Below, piece by piece: positions 16,626 to 25,470 of a stretch of 32,483 nt of DNA (position 1 is the first letter of the stretch; each line of letters opens with the position of its first letter). The notes beneath the pieces were generated by a model. It saw only the letters and a list, made by a program, of their open reading frames with translations. It made no database searches and was not told the origin of the DNA. Where the stretch lies: contig JAIRMC010000016.1 in NCBI GenBank assembly GCA_031258965.1, positions 1 to 32,483 of the forward strand, given 5' to 3'. The position numbers were made by a program, and so were the translations under genes. Source of the DNA: Azoarcus sp. Its GTDB lineage: Bacteria > Pseudomonadota > Gammaproteobacteria > Burkholderiales > Rhodocyclaceae.

Positions 16626-17960
16626 GTGATTTCCCGGATGACCATGAACCAATTCCCGACCCGGATATTCATCGGAATATTCGCTGTTTCCGTTTGTGCC
16701 GTGCCGACGCTCCCGGCGCTGGCCGTCGAAGTCGACCGCATCGTTGCCGTCGTCAATAGCGAGGCCATTACCTCGTCGCAGCTGCGCGAGCGCATGGCCC
16801 GCGCCCGCGCCAACCTGCAAAAGCAGGCCGTGGAGCTTCCGCCCGCGAACATACTCGAACGGCAAGTGCTCGAACACATGATCGTGGAGCGGGCGCAATT
16901 GCAACGGGCGCGTGAAGCCTCCATCCGGATCGACGAAGCCATGATCGACAATGCCATCGGAAACATCGTCGCCAACAACCGCACCACCGTCGACAAACTG
17001 CGCGCCTCCATCGAGCAGGAAGGGATTTCCTGGGACAAATACCGCGACGATGTGCGTATTGAACTCATGATCAACCGCCTGCACGCCAGGGAAGTCAACG
17101 CACAGATCAACGTGAGCGATGCCGAGATCGACAACTTCCTCAAAAACCACCCTGATGTGCTCTCGGGCACCGAGTACCGCATCGCCCACATCGTGCTGGC
17201 CATTCCGGAAAACCCTGGGGAAGCGCAAATGGCGGCATTGCGCACACGCGCCGACAAGGTGCTGTTGCGCCTGCGCCAAGGTGAGGACTTCGGCAAGGTT
17301 GCGACCGACAGTTCGGACGCGCCTGACAACATCCGTGGCGGCGAAATCGGCTGGCGCGACCGTGAGCGCCTGCCCGGCTTCTACGCCGACGCGCTCGCCA
17401 AGCTCGAACCCGGCGGCGTATCGCAGCCGATGCTCGCCGCCACCGGGCTGCACATCGTCAAACTGCTCGAAAAGCGCGAGAAAAACAACCCCGCCACACA
17501 GTCGGGCGTCGACCAGACCCATGCCCGCCACATCCTGCTCAAGACTTCCGAGGTGTTTTCCGACACCGATGCCAGGACAAGGCTCGAAGCCTTGCGCGAA
17601 CGCATCGTCAATGGCGCGAATTTTGCCGAACTGGCCAGGGCACATTCGGCAGACATCTCCGCCGCGCACGGCGGGGATCTCGGCTGGGTAAATCCCGGCA
17701 CGATGGTACCCGAATTTGAAAAGGCAATGGATGCGCTATTGCCCAATGAAGTCAGCGCCCCGATACGCTCGCCCTACGGTTGGCATATCATCCAAGTGCT
17801 GGAACGCAGAAAACATGACATGGGTGAAGAATATCGTCGCAATGCTGCGCGCATGATCCTGTTTCAGCGCAAGGGCGACGAAGCGCTTGAAGACTGGCAG
17901 CGTCAACTGCGCGACAGCGCCTATGTCGAATACAGACTGGAATCGGAAGCCGCTGACTAA
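16626..17960 (+). CDS. surA: Periplasmic chaperone / peptidyl-prolyl isomerase SurA
   Basis: A 444-residue periplasmic chaperone for outer-membrane proteins, LptD being a known client in E. coli. A signal peptide (IFIGIFAVSVCAVPTLPALA) precedes the SurA N-terminal domain (VDRIVAVVNSEAITSSQL onward). Two rotamase (PpiC/parvulin) domains follow at about 175-285 (YRIAHIVLAIP, GGEIGW) and 297-400 (ARHILLKTSE, GGDLGWVNPG). The GTG at 16626 is one choice; ATGs at 16638 and 16644 are equally compatible with the signal peptide. The neighbouring lptD links the chaperone with its client. Confidence 0.95.
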   Translation: MISRMTMNQFPTRIFIGIFAVSVCAVPTLPALAVEVDRIVAVVNSEAITSSQLRERMARARANLQKQAVELPPANILERQVLEHMIVERAQLQRAREASIRIDEAMIDNAIGNIVANNRTTVDKLRASIEQEGISWDKYRDDVRIELMINRLHAREVNAQINVSDAEIDNFLKNHPDVLSGTEYRIAHIVLAIPENPGEAQMAALRTRADKVLLRLRQGEDFGKVATDSSDAPDNIRGGEIGWRDRERLPGFYADALAKLEPGGVSQPMLAATGLHIVKLLEKREKNNPATQSGVDQTHARHILLKTSEVFSDTDARTRLEALRERIVNGANFAELARAHSADISAAHGGDLGWVNPGTMVPEFEKAMDALLPNEVSAPIRSPYGWHIIQVLERRKHDMGEEYRRNAARMILFQRKGDEALEDWQRQLRDSAYVEYRLESEAAD

Positions 17961-17979
17961 AGGTTCGCAGCGAACCTTT
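17959..17979. terminator. Hairpin at the surA stop codon, possible weak terminator
   Basis: AAAGGTTCG (17959-17967) and CGAACCTTT (17971-17979) form a perfect 9-bp stem with a 3-base loop, starting on the last bases of the surA stop codon. There is no long T-tract after it, so it may only reduce or stabilise transcription between surA and pdxA. Confidence 0.5.
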
Positions 17980-18012
17980 ACACTGGTTCTTTCGTTCGGG
18001 GGGAGCGATTGA

Positions 18013-19020
18013 ATGATGAGGAACGTCGACAAGGCGCACCAGCCGGTGCTGGCCGTCACAAGCGGGGAACCTTCGGGCGTCGGGCCTGAACTGTGCGTGC
18101 GTCTGGCCGAACGCCGGTTTTCGGCGCATCTGATCGTGATCGGTGACATTGATCTGATCGAGGAGCGCATGGAGCGCGCGGGCAAAGCGCTGGTCGTGCG
18201 CCCCTGGAAGCCGGGCATGGCGCCCGAGACAGGCGTATTCGACGTCCTCCATTGCCCGCTCGTCTGTCCGGCGCTGGTCGGTCTCCCCGACCCGCGAAAC
18301 GCCGCCTACGTGCTCAGCATTCTCGACCGCGCGCTGGAAGGCTGCATGCGGGGCAGCTTCGACGGCATGGTCACGGCCCCGGTACATAAAAGCGTAATCT
18401 GCGACGCGGGCATCCCGTTCTCCGGCCACACCGAATACCTCGCCGTCAAGACCGGCACGCCGTTGGTCGTGATGATGCTGGTCGGCGGCGGTATGCGCGT
18501 GGCGCTGGTCACAACGCACCTGCCGCTGATCGACGTGGCAAAGACGTTGACCCAGGAGCGGCTCACCCGCACGCTCGAAATCCTCCACCGCGATCTCGTC
18601 GCCAGCTTCGGCATCGCCAAGCCGCGTATCCTCGTGGCCGGTTTCAACCCCCACGCAGGCGAAGGCGGCCACATGGGGCATGAAGAAATCGACGTCATCG
18701 CCCCGGTGCTCGAACGCCTGCGCGCTAGCGGCATGAACCTTGCCGGGCCGCTGTCGGCGGATACCCTGTTCGTGCCGAACCGCCTGCAAAACGCCGACGC
18801 GGTGCTGGCGATGTACCACGACCAGGGCTTGCCCGTACTCAAACATGCCAGCTTTGGCTCCGGCGTGAACGTCACCCTTGGGCTACCCATCGTCCGCACA
18901 TCGGTCGACCATGGCACCGCGCTCGACCTGGCGGGCGCTGGCAAAGCCGACCCTGGCAGTCTTTTCGCGGCGGTCGAACTGGCAATCAGCATGGCGAACG
19001 CCAGACGGCAGAACGCATGA
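18013..19020 (+). CDS. pdxA: 4-hydroxythreonine-4-phosphate dehydrogenase
   Basis: A 335-residue cytosolic enzyme of pyridoxal 5'-phosphate synthesis that oxidises 4-phosphohydroxy-L-threonine with NAD. The N-terminal VTSGEPSGVGPEL block, the metal/substrate motif GHTEYLA, NPHAGEGGHMGHEEID and the late MYHDQGLPVLK block are all characteristic and intact. A GGGGGAG stretch lies just upstream of the ATG at 18013 (a second ATG follows at once). Its end overlaps rsmA by 4 bases, so translation is coupled, as commonly seen in this gene pair. Confidence 0.96.
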   Translation: MMRNVDKAHQPVLAVTSGEPSGVGPELCVRLAERRFSAHLIVIGDIDLIEERMERAGKALVVRPWKPGMAPETGVFDVLHCPLVCPALVGLPDPRNAAYVLSILDRALEGCMRGSFDGMVTAPVHKSVICDAGIPFSGHTEYLAVKTGTPLVVMMLVGGGMRVALVTTHLPLIDVAKTLTQERLTRTLEILHRDLVASFGIAKPRILVAGFNPHAGEGGHMGHEEIDVIAPVLERLRASGMNLAGPLSADTLFVPNRLQNADAVLAMYHDQGLPVLKHASFGSGVNVTLGLPIVRTSVDHGTALDLAGAGKADPGSLFAAVELAISMANARRQNA

Positions 19021-19862
19021 GCGAAAACGCGCGCGTGAGCGGCCACGCCGCCCGCCGCCGTTTCGGACAGAACTTCCTCATCGACCCCTACATCATCGCC
19101 CGCATCGTTGCGGCAATCCGCCCACAGGCGGACGATGTCATGGTCGAAATCGGCCCCGGCCTTGGCGCGCTCACCGTGCCGCTGCTCGAACATCTCGACC
19201 GGCTGCACGCCATGGAAATCGACCGCGACCTTGCCGCCCGTCTGCGCGAACACTACGATCCCGCCCGGCTGACGCTTTACGAAAGCGACGCGCTTGAATT
19301 CGACTTCGGCAAATTGTGTGCGGAAAACAGGCCATTGCTCAGGGTGGTCGGCAATCTGCCCTACAACATCTCGACGCCGCTGCTTTTCCACCTTGCCTGT
19401 TTCGCCGGTCGTCTGCGCGACCTGACCTTCATGCTGCAAAAAGAAGTCGTCATGCGCATGGTGGCCGCCCCCGGCACCGCCGACTATGGACGCCTGTCGG
19501 TCATGTTGCAATACCGTTTCCGCATGGAGCGGCTGTTCGATGTGCCGCCCGGCGCGTTCCGCCCCGCACCCAAAGTGACCTCCAGCATCGTGCGCATGAC
19601 GCCGCTGCCCGCGGCGGAATGCCAAGCCAGGGACGAAGCCCTGCTGGGCCGCATCGCCGCCGCCGCCTTCAGCCAGCGCCGCAAGACCCTGCGCAACACC
19701 TTGCGGGGCATCCTCTCCGAACCCGGCTTCGCCACACTCGGCATTGATCCGGGGCTGCGCGCCGAACGCTTGGCGGTCGCGGACTTCGTTGCGATGGCAA
19801 ACTACCTCGACGCCCAGGCGGCCCGCGCTCAGACATCCAATTCGAGCACCACCGGCGCGTGA
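19017..19862 (+). CDS. rsmA: 16S rRNA (adenine(1518)-N6/adenine(1519)-N6)-dimethyltransferase
   Basis: A 281-residue S-adenosylmethionine-dependent enzyme (KsgA) that dimethylates two adjacent adenines near the 3' end of 16S rRNA. The N-terminal RRRFGQNFLID, the SAM-binding EIGPGLGALT and the catalytic NLPYNIS motif are intact. The ATG at 19017 overlaps the pdxA stop (ATGA). Its last 34 bases overlap the 3' end of the convergent xth gene, so the two transcripts have complementary ends. Confidence 0.96.
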   Translation: MSENARVSGHAARRRFGQNFLIDPYIIARIVAAIRPQADDVMVEIGPGLGALTVPLLEHLDRLHAMEIDRDLAARLREHYDPARLTLYESDALEFDFGKLCAENRPLLRVVGNLPYNISTPLLFHLACFAGRLRDLTFMLQKEVVMRMVAAPGTADYGRLSVMLQYRFRMERLFDVPPGAFRPAPKVTSSIVRMTPLPAAECQARDEALLGRIAAAAFSQRRKTLRNTLRGILSEPGFATLGIDPGLRAERLAVADFVAMANYLDAQAARAQTSNSSTTGA

Positions 19863-20590
19863 TCCGATGGACGCTCCAGTCTGCGCGGCGACGGATCGAC
19901 CGCACAGGCGCGGCAGGCGGCCCGTAACGCTTCCGAAACCAGGATGTGGTCGATGCGCAACCCAAAGTTGCGCCGGAAGGCCCCCATCCGGTAATCCCAC
20001 CACGAATAGCTGCGCTCGGGCTGCCTGAAAAGACGAAAGGCATCGACCAACCGGAGGTCGAGAAACGCCTGGAACGCGGCGCGTTCCGGCGGCGAGACGA
20101 TGATTTCGCTCTTCCAGCCGGGATGCACGTCTTCCTGCGTCGGCGCGATGTTGAAATCACCCGCGAGCGCGAGCTTCGGATAGTCGCGCATCGCGCCGCC
20201 GAGCCAGCGGGTCAGCGCATCGAGCCAAGCGAGTTTGTAGCGGTACTTGTCCGAGCCGACCGCCTGGCCGTTGGGAAAATAAGCGCACACGATCCGAACA
20301 CCTTCAATGGTCGCGGCAATGAGACGCTTTTGCTCATCGGCAAAACCGGGAATCCCGCGCATCACGTTGCCCGGCGGCGTCGTGCAAAGAATGGCGACGC
20401 CGTTATAGGTTTTCTGCCCGGCAAAGACCGCGCGATAACCCGCCGCCCGCATCTCGGCCTCTGGAAACGCCTCGTCCGTCGACTTGGTCTCCTGCAAGCA
20501 AAGCGCATCGGGCCGATTGTCGGCCAGCCAGTCGAGAACCTGCGGCAGACGAACCTTGAGGGAATTGACGTTCCAGGTGGCAAGCTTCAT
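19829..20590 (-). CDS. xth: Exodeoxyribonuclease III / AP endonuclease
   Basis: A 253-residue base-excision-repair nuclease. The EEP-family motifs are visible: ATWNVNSLKVRLPQVLDWL at the start, the metal-binding glutamate in CLQETKS, GDFNIAPTQEDVHP, and the C-terminal RIDHILVS and SDHAPVVLEL catalytic His. The ATG at 20590 directly precedes the conserved MKLATWNVNS sequence. It has no good ribosome-binding site of its own and overlaps the stop of an 11-codon leader ORF. It follows trmA on the same strand. Confidence 0.93.
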   Translation of the reverse strand: MKLATWNVNSLKVRLPQVLDWLADNRPDALCLQETKSTDEAFPEAEMRAAGYRAVFAGQKTYNGVAILCTTPPGNVMRGIPGFADEQKRLIAATIEGVRIVCAYFPNGQAVGSDKYRYKLAWLDALTRWLGGAMRDYPKLALAGDFNIAPTQEDVHPGWKSEIIVSPPERAAFQAFLDLRLVDAFRLFRQPERSYSWWDYRMGAFRRNFGLRIDHILVSEALRAACRACAVDPSPRRLERPSDHAPVVLELDV

Positions 20591-20622
20591 GGCGTTTTCA
20601 ATTCAGGAATTTGGATTATCAT
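20587..20622 (-). CDS. Putative 11-residue leader peptide coupled to xth
   Basis: An ORF for MIIQIPELKTP begins with ATG at 20622, preceded by AAGGAG (20631-20636) at an ideal 8-base spacing. Its TGA overlaps the xth ATG as ATGA. The xth start itself lacks a Shine-Dalgarno sequence, so ribosomes may load at the leader and restart at xth. The peptide has no known family. Chance occurrence cannot be excluded for such a short ORF. Confidence 0.4.
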   Translation of the reverse strand: MIIQIPELKTP

Positions 20623-20642
20623 CTTGGCATCTCCTTCAGGAA

Positions 20643-21746
20643 TCAGGGATTCCGATTACCCCGGCGTTCGAGCAGCAGGCCGGATTCGAGGTGATCGGTG
20701 TAGGGAAACTGATCGAAAGCCGCTGCCGCCGCAATGCGGTGGCTGCCGACGAGCGCGGCGAGATTCTCGCGCAACGTGACGGGATTGCAAGAAATGTAGA
20801 GCACATTGTCAAAGCCGCGCGCGAGTTCGAGCGTTGCCGCATCCAACCCGGCGCGGGGCGGATCGACGAAAAGCGTCGAAAAGCGGAAAGCGCCAAGGTC
20901 GATATCCTTGAGCCGCCGGAACGGGCGCGCCCCGGCGAGCGCCTCGCTCACTTCTCCGCTCGCCATCCGCGCCAGCGCGACGTTGCGGATGCCATTGACC
21001 TCCAGATTGCAGCGCGCGGCGCTGGTCGACGGTTTGCTCAGTTCGGTGGCGAATATCTTGCCGAAAAGTGGCGCGAGCGCCACAGTGAAATTGCCGTTGC
21101 CACAATAGAGTTCAAGCAGGTCGCCACCCAGCCCGGCAGCGCGGGCGCGCGCCCAGCCAAGCATGGCGCGGTTGATTCCGCCATTGGGCTGCGTAAAACC
21201 GCTTTCGATCTGGCGATAACGCAGGCATCGCCCGTCGACGCGAATTTCTTCTTCCAGCCAATCGTTGCCAATAACGATTCTCTGACCCCGGCTGCGGCCA
21301 ATGATGTGGATGCCGAAATCAGCGGCAGCCTGGTGTGCGGCAGTCTCCCAGTCGGCGTCGAGTCTGCGATGGTAGATGAGGCTCAACAGCACGCCGCCTT
21401 TCAGTGTGGCGAGGAATTCGGTCTGGAAAAGACGGCGTCGCAAGGTTTCGTCCGCCAGCAACCGTTCGCGCAGCCTGGGCATCAGGGCGCGAATGGCATC
21501 GGCCGCGGGGGGGAAGTCCTGGATGAGTATGGCGCGGCGCGAATCGGCGGAATCGAACATCGCGTAGTCGATGCATGGTCCTGTGTGCCACATGCGAAAT
21601 TCGGCGCGCAGCCGGTAACCCAGGGGCGCGGAGGCAAACAATTGCAATTCGGGCAAGCCGAAGGCGGCGAACTCCCGCCGGAACCGTTCGGCCTTGGCAG
21701 CGAAAAGCGCGGCATGGCGCGCGGGGTCGATACGGGAAAGCGGCAT
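20643..21746 (-). CDS. trmA: tRNA (uracil(54)-C5)-methyltransferase TrmA
   Basis: 367 residues, essentially the length of E. coli TrmA (366). It makes ribothymidine at U54 of tRNA using SAM. The N-terminal YRLRAEFRMWH block, the SAM motif LLELYCGNGNFTVAL, the FVDPPRAGLD segment, the nucleophile in YISCNPVTL and the C-terminal FDQFPYTDHLESGLLL are diagnostic of TrmA rather than RlmC/RlmD. The frame is open upstream to 21815, but the ATG at 21746 gives the family length, and the upstream part falls in a repeat-bearing spacer. Confidence 0.93.
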   Translation of the reverse strand: MPLSRIDPARHAALFAAKAERFRREFAAFGLPELQLFASAPLGYRLRAEFRMWHTGPCIDYAMFDSADSRRAILIQDFPPAADAIRALMPRLRERLLADETLRRRLFQTEFLATLKGGVLLSLIYHRRLDADWETAAHQAAADFGIHIIGRSRGQRIVIGNDWLEEEIRVDGRCLRYRQIESGFTQPNGGINRAMLGWARARAAGLGGDLLELYCGNGNFTVALAPLFGKIFATELSKPSTSAARCNLEVNGIRNVALARMASGEVSEALAGARPFRRLKDIDLGAFRFSTLFVDPPRAGLDAATLELARGFDNVLYISCNPVTLRENLAALVGSHRIAAAAAFDQFPYTDHLESGLLLERRGNRNP

Positions 21747-21777
21747 GGAAATATTTTGAGAACCTCTATTTGTAACG

Positions 21778-21858
21778 GTTATTGCGAGGGCCGGAAACTC
21801 GTGGGGTACGAACATTGAGCCACATGGATTGCCGCGTCGCTACGCGCCTCGCAATAAC
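21778..21858. repeat. REP-like pair forming a 12-bp inverted repeat
   Basis: GTTATTGCGAGG (21778-21789) and CCTCGCAATAAC (21847-21858) are exact reverse complements. The right half (21825-21858, TGGATTGCCGCG...) is nearly identical to the element at 4180-4213. The pair lies in the 150-base spacer between the GT39 gene and trmA, where no gene is supported. Confidence 0.65.
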
Positions 21859-21896
21859 GATATCGTGAGGGACGTCCCCGGGCGCCAGACCCCATG

Positions 21897-23558
21897 TCAG
21901 CCCGCATCGGCGGACTGGGGCCTGACTCGCAGCAGGTAGGTCACGCCCAATTCATGCACTCTGGTATTCGGGTTGAGGAATGACCATTTGAGCCGGGAAA
22001 TGCGGAAGTCGGGGCTGTACGCCAGGACATCGACCGGAAGTCCCCGCGCTTCGATGAGTTCCCGCCCCTGGGCAGAGACGAAAAGCACGGCGGACGCATC
22101 GCGCCGGGCAAGTTCGTCGAGCGTGAGGGTGGGCGTAAGCCGCCGGGTAACGATATCGAAACTCGGCGCGCGCCCGCCGCCTTCGAGAAAATAGAGGTCT
22201 GCGGCGGGGATGTGCAAGTTCGCAGCCACGCCCCCGAGCACGGAACCCGCCTGGTATTCGAGCAGTTTGGGATAAAAGTTGAAGTTGAGCAGCAGCCAGA
22301 GCGCTGCCGCCACGCCGACCGATGCGCTCGGCAATCTGGCGCATCCCGTCCAGTGCGGCACAGCCCAGACGCCAAACGCAAGCAGCAGCGCCGCGCCCAC
22401 GCCGATCCACCATTCGTGCACCGGGAACATCCAGCAATTGATGAGGAACGCAGCCAGCGCCAGCACGCCGAAAACCGCGAGTTGTACCCGCCACATCCAT
22501 TGCCTGCTTGGAGGATGCCGGAGCCGCGCTGGCAGCCAACCCGCGAGCTGGATGGCGAAAAAAGGCAACAGGATATAAAGGTAGTGCAGCAGTCTGAACC
22601 GCGACAGCGCGAGGAGGATGTATGTCACCACGACCATCCCCAGGCTGACGGCATCGCCCCGCGCCCTGGGCCAATAGCGGTCGTCAATGAGACGCCTCGC
22701 GCCCGATGCGAACGACCACAGGGCGAGCAGCGACCAAGGCAAGAATACCCAGAGGAAGGAGTGGTAATAAAAAAGCGGATCGCCCGTATGGCCACCCTGC
22801 TCCGCGGCCAGGCGCTCGAAGCTCTGCGTCCACAAAATGAACTTCACGCCTTCCACGCCGAACTGGTCGAAATAGGCATAGAGCACCGGCGCGATGAACA
22901 ACAGCACAACCGGCGGCAGCAGCAGCCAGTACGGATCGAAAAGCCGCTTCCATTCGAGGCAATAGACGAGATAGAGCAAGACAGCGGCCAGCGGCGGCGC
23001 GACGCCGATCGCGCCCTTGACGGCGAAGCCGAGCGCCAGGCCCGCGCCCGCCATGATGAGGTGCTGCGGGCGCGTGCGCTCGTTGCTATCGCTGGCGAAG
23101 ACGATCAATTGCCAGGCGGCGAAAATGATCGAACCGATGAGCATCGCGTCCACGCGCACGTCGTTGTTGATAAGCATGAACGCAAAGGCGCTCGCCAGGA
23201 TCGCGCCCGCCAGCCGCCCGGCTGTCTCGGTGTACAGCAGCGTGCCCAGCCGGACGGTCGAGTACACGGCCAGGATCGAAAACAACAGCGAAGGCAGCCT
23301 GTAGGCGACGGCGTCGACGCCGAAAATCTCGAAGGAGAGCGCGGACAACCAAAACAGGAGATGCGGCTTGTCAAGGTAATCCCCGCCCTGGGCGATGAGC
23401 CGCGTCCAGTCGCCGGTCTCGTAGATATGCAGCGCAATGGCGGCATGGCGCGCCGAACCGTCGTTGATCAACGGCGCTACCGCGCCGCCGAGATAAGCGA
23501 GCAGCAGCAGCAAATAACAAGCCAACGCGGCGCGGGGGCCGAAAAGCCGCACGTTCAC
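21897..23558 (-). CDS. ArnT/GT39-like membrane glycosyltransferase
   Basis: A 553-residue inner-membrane protein with about 12 hydrophobic segments. Near the N-terminus, [23 protein letters not shown] and [15 protein letters not shown] form the first periplasmic loop with the acidic and DKPxLxxW features of the GT-C/ArnT group, which transfers sugars from undecaprenyl-phosphate to lipid A or other acceptors. The frame opens at 23582, but the GTG at 23558 overlaps the TGA of the upstream epimerase (GTGA), so I prefer it. The acceptor and sugar are unknown. L-Ara4N addition is possible but not shown, since no other arn genes are present. Confidence 0.85.
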   Translation of the reverse strand: MNVRLFGPRAALACYLLLLLAYLGGAVAPLINDGSARHAAIALHIYETGDWTRLIAQGGDYLDKPHLLFWLSALSFEIFGVDAVAYRLPSLLFSILAVYSTVRLGTLLYTETAGRLAGAILASAFAFMLINNDVRVDAMLIGSIIFAAWQLIVFASDSNERTRPQHLIMAGAGLALGFAVKGAIGVAPPLAAVLLYLVYCLEWKRLFDPYWLLLPPVVLLFIAPVLYAYFDQFGVEGVKFILWTQSFERLAAEQGGHTGDPLFYYHSFLWVFLPWSLLALWSFASGARRLIDDRYWPRARGDAVSLGMVVVTYILLALSRFRLLHYLYILLPFFAIQLAGWLPARLRHPPSRQWMWRVQLAVFGVLALAAFLINCWMFPVHEWWIGVGAALLLAFGVWAVPHWTGCARLPSASVGVAAALWLLLNFNFYPKLLEYQAGSVLGGVAANLHIPAADLYFLEGGGRAPSFDIVTRRLTPTLTLDELARRDASAVLFVSAQGRELIEARGLPVDVLAYSPDFRISRLKWSFLNPNTRVHELGVTYLLRVRPQSADAG

Positions 23559-24562
23559 ACTCCGTAATAAGCGCGATACCAATCGACGAAACGCCCCACG
23601 CCGTCGCGCACGCCGGTGGCGGGCCTGAAGCCCGTCCAGGCGGCGAGTTCCGAGACATCGGCATGGGTCGCCGGTACGTCGCCATCCTGCATCGGCAACA
23701 GGTTTTTCTCCGCCCGGCGGCCAAGCCGGGTTTCGATTGCTTCAATGAAATCCAGCAAATCCACGGGTTCGTGGTTGCCGATGTTGAACACCCGGTACGG
23801 CGCGCCGCTACACGCGGGATCGGGGCGCATGGGATCGAAGGCCGCGTCGGGCGCAGGCACGCGATCGAGGACGCGAACCACGCCCTCGACAATGTCATCT
23901 ATATAAGTAAAATCGCGCCGCATCCGGCCATGGTTGAAAACGTCGATAGGCCGCCCTTCGAGAATCGCCCTGACGAACAGGAACAGCGCCATGTCCGGCC
24001 TGCCCCACGGGCCATAAACAGTGAAAAACCGCAGGCCCGTCGTCGGCAGGCCGTAAAGATGGCTGTACGTGTGGGCCATCAACTCATTGGCCTTCTTGGT
24101 GGCGGCATAGAGGCTCACCGGATGGTCGACGCCGTCGTGTTCGGAAAACGGCAGCTTTGCGTTGCCGCCGTATACGCTGGAACTAGAAGCATAGACCAGA
24201 TGCGCCACCCGGCCATGGCGGCAGCCTTCAAGGATGTTGACGAAGCCTGTCAGGTTGCTGTCGACGTAGGCGTGCGGGTTTTGCAGCGAATAACGCACCC
24301 CGGCCTGGGCCGCGAGGTGGACGACGCGCTCGAAGGATTCCTCCGCGAACAGGCGCGCGACGCCGTCGCGGTCGGCCACGTCCAGCTTCACGAACCGAAA
24401 GCGCGGATGCGGGCGCAACCGCGCCAGCCGGTTTTCTTTCAGCGCGGGATCGTAATAATCGTTTAGATTATCGATTCCCACGATTTCATCGCCGCGCGCA
24501 AGCAATCGCTGGGTTGTATGCATGCCGATGAAACCAGCGGCGCCGGTAACAAGGATTTTCAT
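23555..24562 (-). CDS. NAD-dependent nucleotide-sugar epimerase (UDP-glucuronate 4-epimerase-like)
   Basis: A 335-residue extended short-chain dehydrogenase. The NAD motif is [34 protein letters not shown] (residues 6-39). The catalytic triad is present as SSSSVYGG and YAATKKANE (Tyr and Lys). The NDYYDP stretch and [19 protein letters not shown] are typical of the UDP-glucuronate/GalE-like epimerases often called capsule biosynthesis protein I. Its product would supply UDP-galacturonate or a similar sugar for surface glycans, and it is coupled to the GT39 gene by a 4-base overlap. Substrate is inferred from motif resemblance. Confidence 0.88.
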   Translation of the reverse strand: MKILVTGAAGFIGMHTTQRLLARGDEIVGIDNLNDYYDPALKENRLARLRPHPRFRFVKLDVADRDGVARLFAEESFERVVHLAAQAGVRYSLQNPHAYVDSNLTGFVNILEGCRHGRVAHLVYASSSSVYGGNAKLPFSEHDGVDHPVSLYAATKKANELMAHTYSHLYGLPTTGLRFFTVYGPWGRPDMALFLFVRAILEGRPIDVFNHGRMRRDFTYIDDIVEGVVRVLDRVPAPDAAFDPMRPDPACSGAPYRVFNIGNHEPVDLLDFIEAIETRLGRRAEKNLLPMQDGDVPATHADVSELAAWTGFRPATGVRDGVGRFVDWYRAYYGV

Positions 24563-24978
24563 TGAAGATGCGAACAGGCCGATTATCGGGGGACGGGGAT
24601 TATCTCATGAGCCTTTCCCTCGCATTCGTTCGTCTGATCTCTGGCGCGAAACGCCGTAAATAAGGGTCTTGCCCCATAAGCACTAACGTAAAAGCAGTAG
24701 ATTGAGCTGAAAGTGGGTATATTTCTCCGGTGGTCTAGGATGTCCAAGATCCCGTCGGACAACCACTCGGACAGAATTTCCCCATTGCTCGAAAGATGCC
24801 ATGTTTCCCGGCGTATCGTGGGGACACGCATGGGGAGGGACAGTCAAGCGGGAAAGCGTGGGTTTGCTGTGGCTTGGACGAGGAGAAGCATGCGCGCCGT
24901 CCCCATGCCGCAAGCGCCGAAATGTATTGACTCTTTTAAATCAATCGCTTGTAGCGTGACAAACGGCCAGCCGAAAAT
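24563..24978. other. Intergenic region without a supported gene
   Basis: About 416 bases between the epimerase start and tRNA-Asn. Open frames exist on both strands (for example minus 24583-24831 and plus from 24713), but none has a recognisable motif, a good ribosome-binding site or a protein-like pattern. Base composition is more AT-rich than the neighbouring genes. It should carry the epimerase promoter, which I could not pin down, and may hold decayed gene fragments. Confidence 0.5.
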
Positions 24979-25054
24979 TGGCTCCTCGACCAGGGCTCGA
25001 ACCTGGGACCTGCGGATTAACAGTCCGTCGCTCTACCGACTGAGCTATCGAGGA
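24979..25054 (-). tRNA. tRNA-Asn (anticodon GUU)
   Basis: Seventy-six bases including an encoded CCA. The acceptor arms TCCTCGA and TCGAGGA pair perfectly with discriminator G. The D-arm has AGCTCAGTCGGTAGAGC, the anticodon loop is CTGTTAA with GTT, and the T-arm contains GGTTCGAGCCC. A sigma-70 promoter lies upstream. Confidence 0.97.
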
Positions 25055-25067
25055 ATACAGGGGGCGC

Positions 25068-25096
25068 ATTCTAGGGCGCGCATGCCTTCCCGTCAA
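25068..25096 (-). promoter_or_regulatory. Sigma-70 promoter of tRNA-Asn
   Basis: Reading the minus strand, TTGACG (25091-25096) and TAGAAT (25068-25073) are separated by exactly 17 bases. The -10 ends 13 bases before the mature tRNA. A GC-rich stretch GCGCCCCC follows the -10, as in many stable-RNA promoters. Confidence 0.85.
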
Positions 25097-25242
25097 GAAA
25101 TCCCAGTGTGCCAACCTTCGATTTGTCTTCGTTTGGGCGTAAGCGTCCGATGGATGCCATCTCGCCCTAGATGAAGGGATCAGCGAGAGTAAGTGGTGTG
25201 ATGTGCTCACTTCTCCCGGAGCTGTTTGTGTAAAGTACCCGC

Positions 25243-25392
25243 ATGAATGCGGTTCTGCCCAATGAAATCCAGGCATTCAAGGCGCTGGGGCTTGAACAAC
25301 AGGATGAGCTTGCTGCTCGTGAAGCCGAGATCGAACACCTGAAGTTTGTCATTGCCAAGCTGCGCATCACGCGGGTGGTTTCTGTTGCCTGA
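25243..25392 (+). pseudogene. 5' fragment of an IS66-family transposase (TnpC)
   Basis: A 49-codon ORF (MNAVLPNEIQAFKALGL..., then AAREAEIEHLKFVIAKLR) matches the N-terminal leucine-zipper-like segment of IS66 TnpC, where an EIEHLKLLIAKLRR-type sequence normally continues into a QFGRSSEK-type one. Here the similarity stops after KLR and a stop codon follows nine codons later. Intact TnpC is about 500 residues, so this is a relic of an insertion. I could not identify inverted repeats or the accessory tnpA/tnpB genes. Confidence 0.7.
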
Positions 25393-25470
25393 CTCCCGGT
25401 TGTACCCACCATGGCACGGATGATGCTTAAAAAGCTTTGTCTCTTTCCTGTCCTTTTTCTCCGTACTGCC

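Noticed and set aside
16305-17669. A 454-codon open frame on minus, antisense to lptD and surA
   Set aside because: Same reasoning: it mirrors the codon pattern of surA and has no recognisable domain.
18306-20003. A 565-codon open frame on minus, antisense to pdxA and rsmA
   Set aside because: Low-complexity composition and no motif; pdxA and rsmA on the other strand carry complete family signatures.
22212-23567. A 451-codon open frame on plus, antisense to the GT39 gene
   Set aside because: The product is extremely rich in Arg, Gln and Glu, as expected opposite a hydrophobic membrane protein.
24583-24831. Possible 82-residue gene on minus upstream of the epimerase
   Set aside because: No ribosome-binding site, no motif, and competing frames of similar length on both strands.
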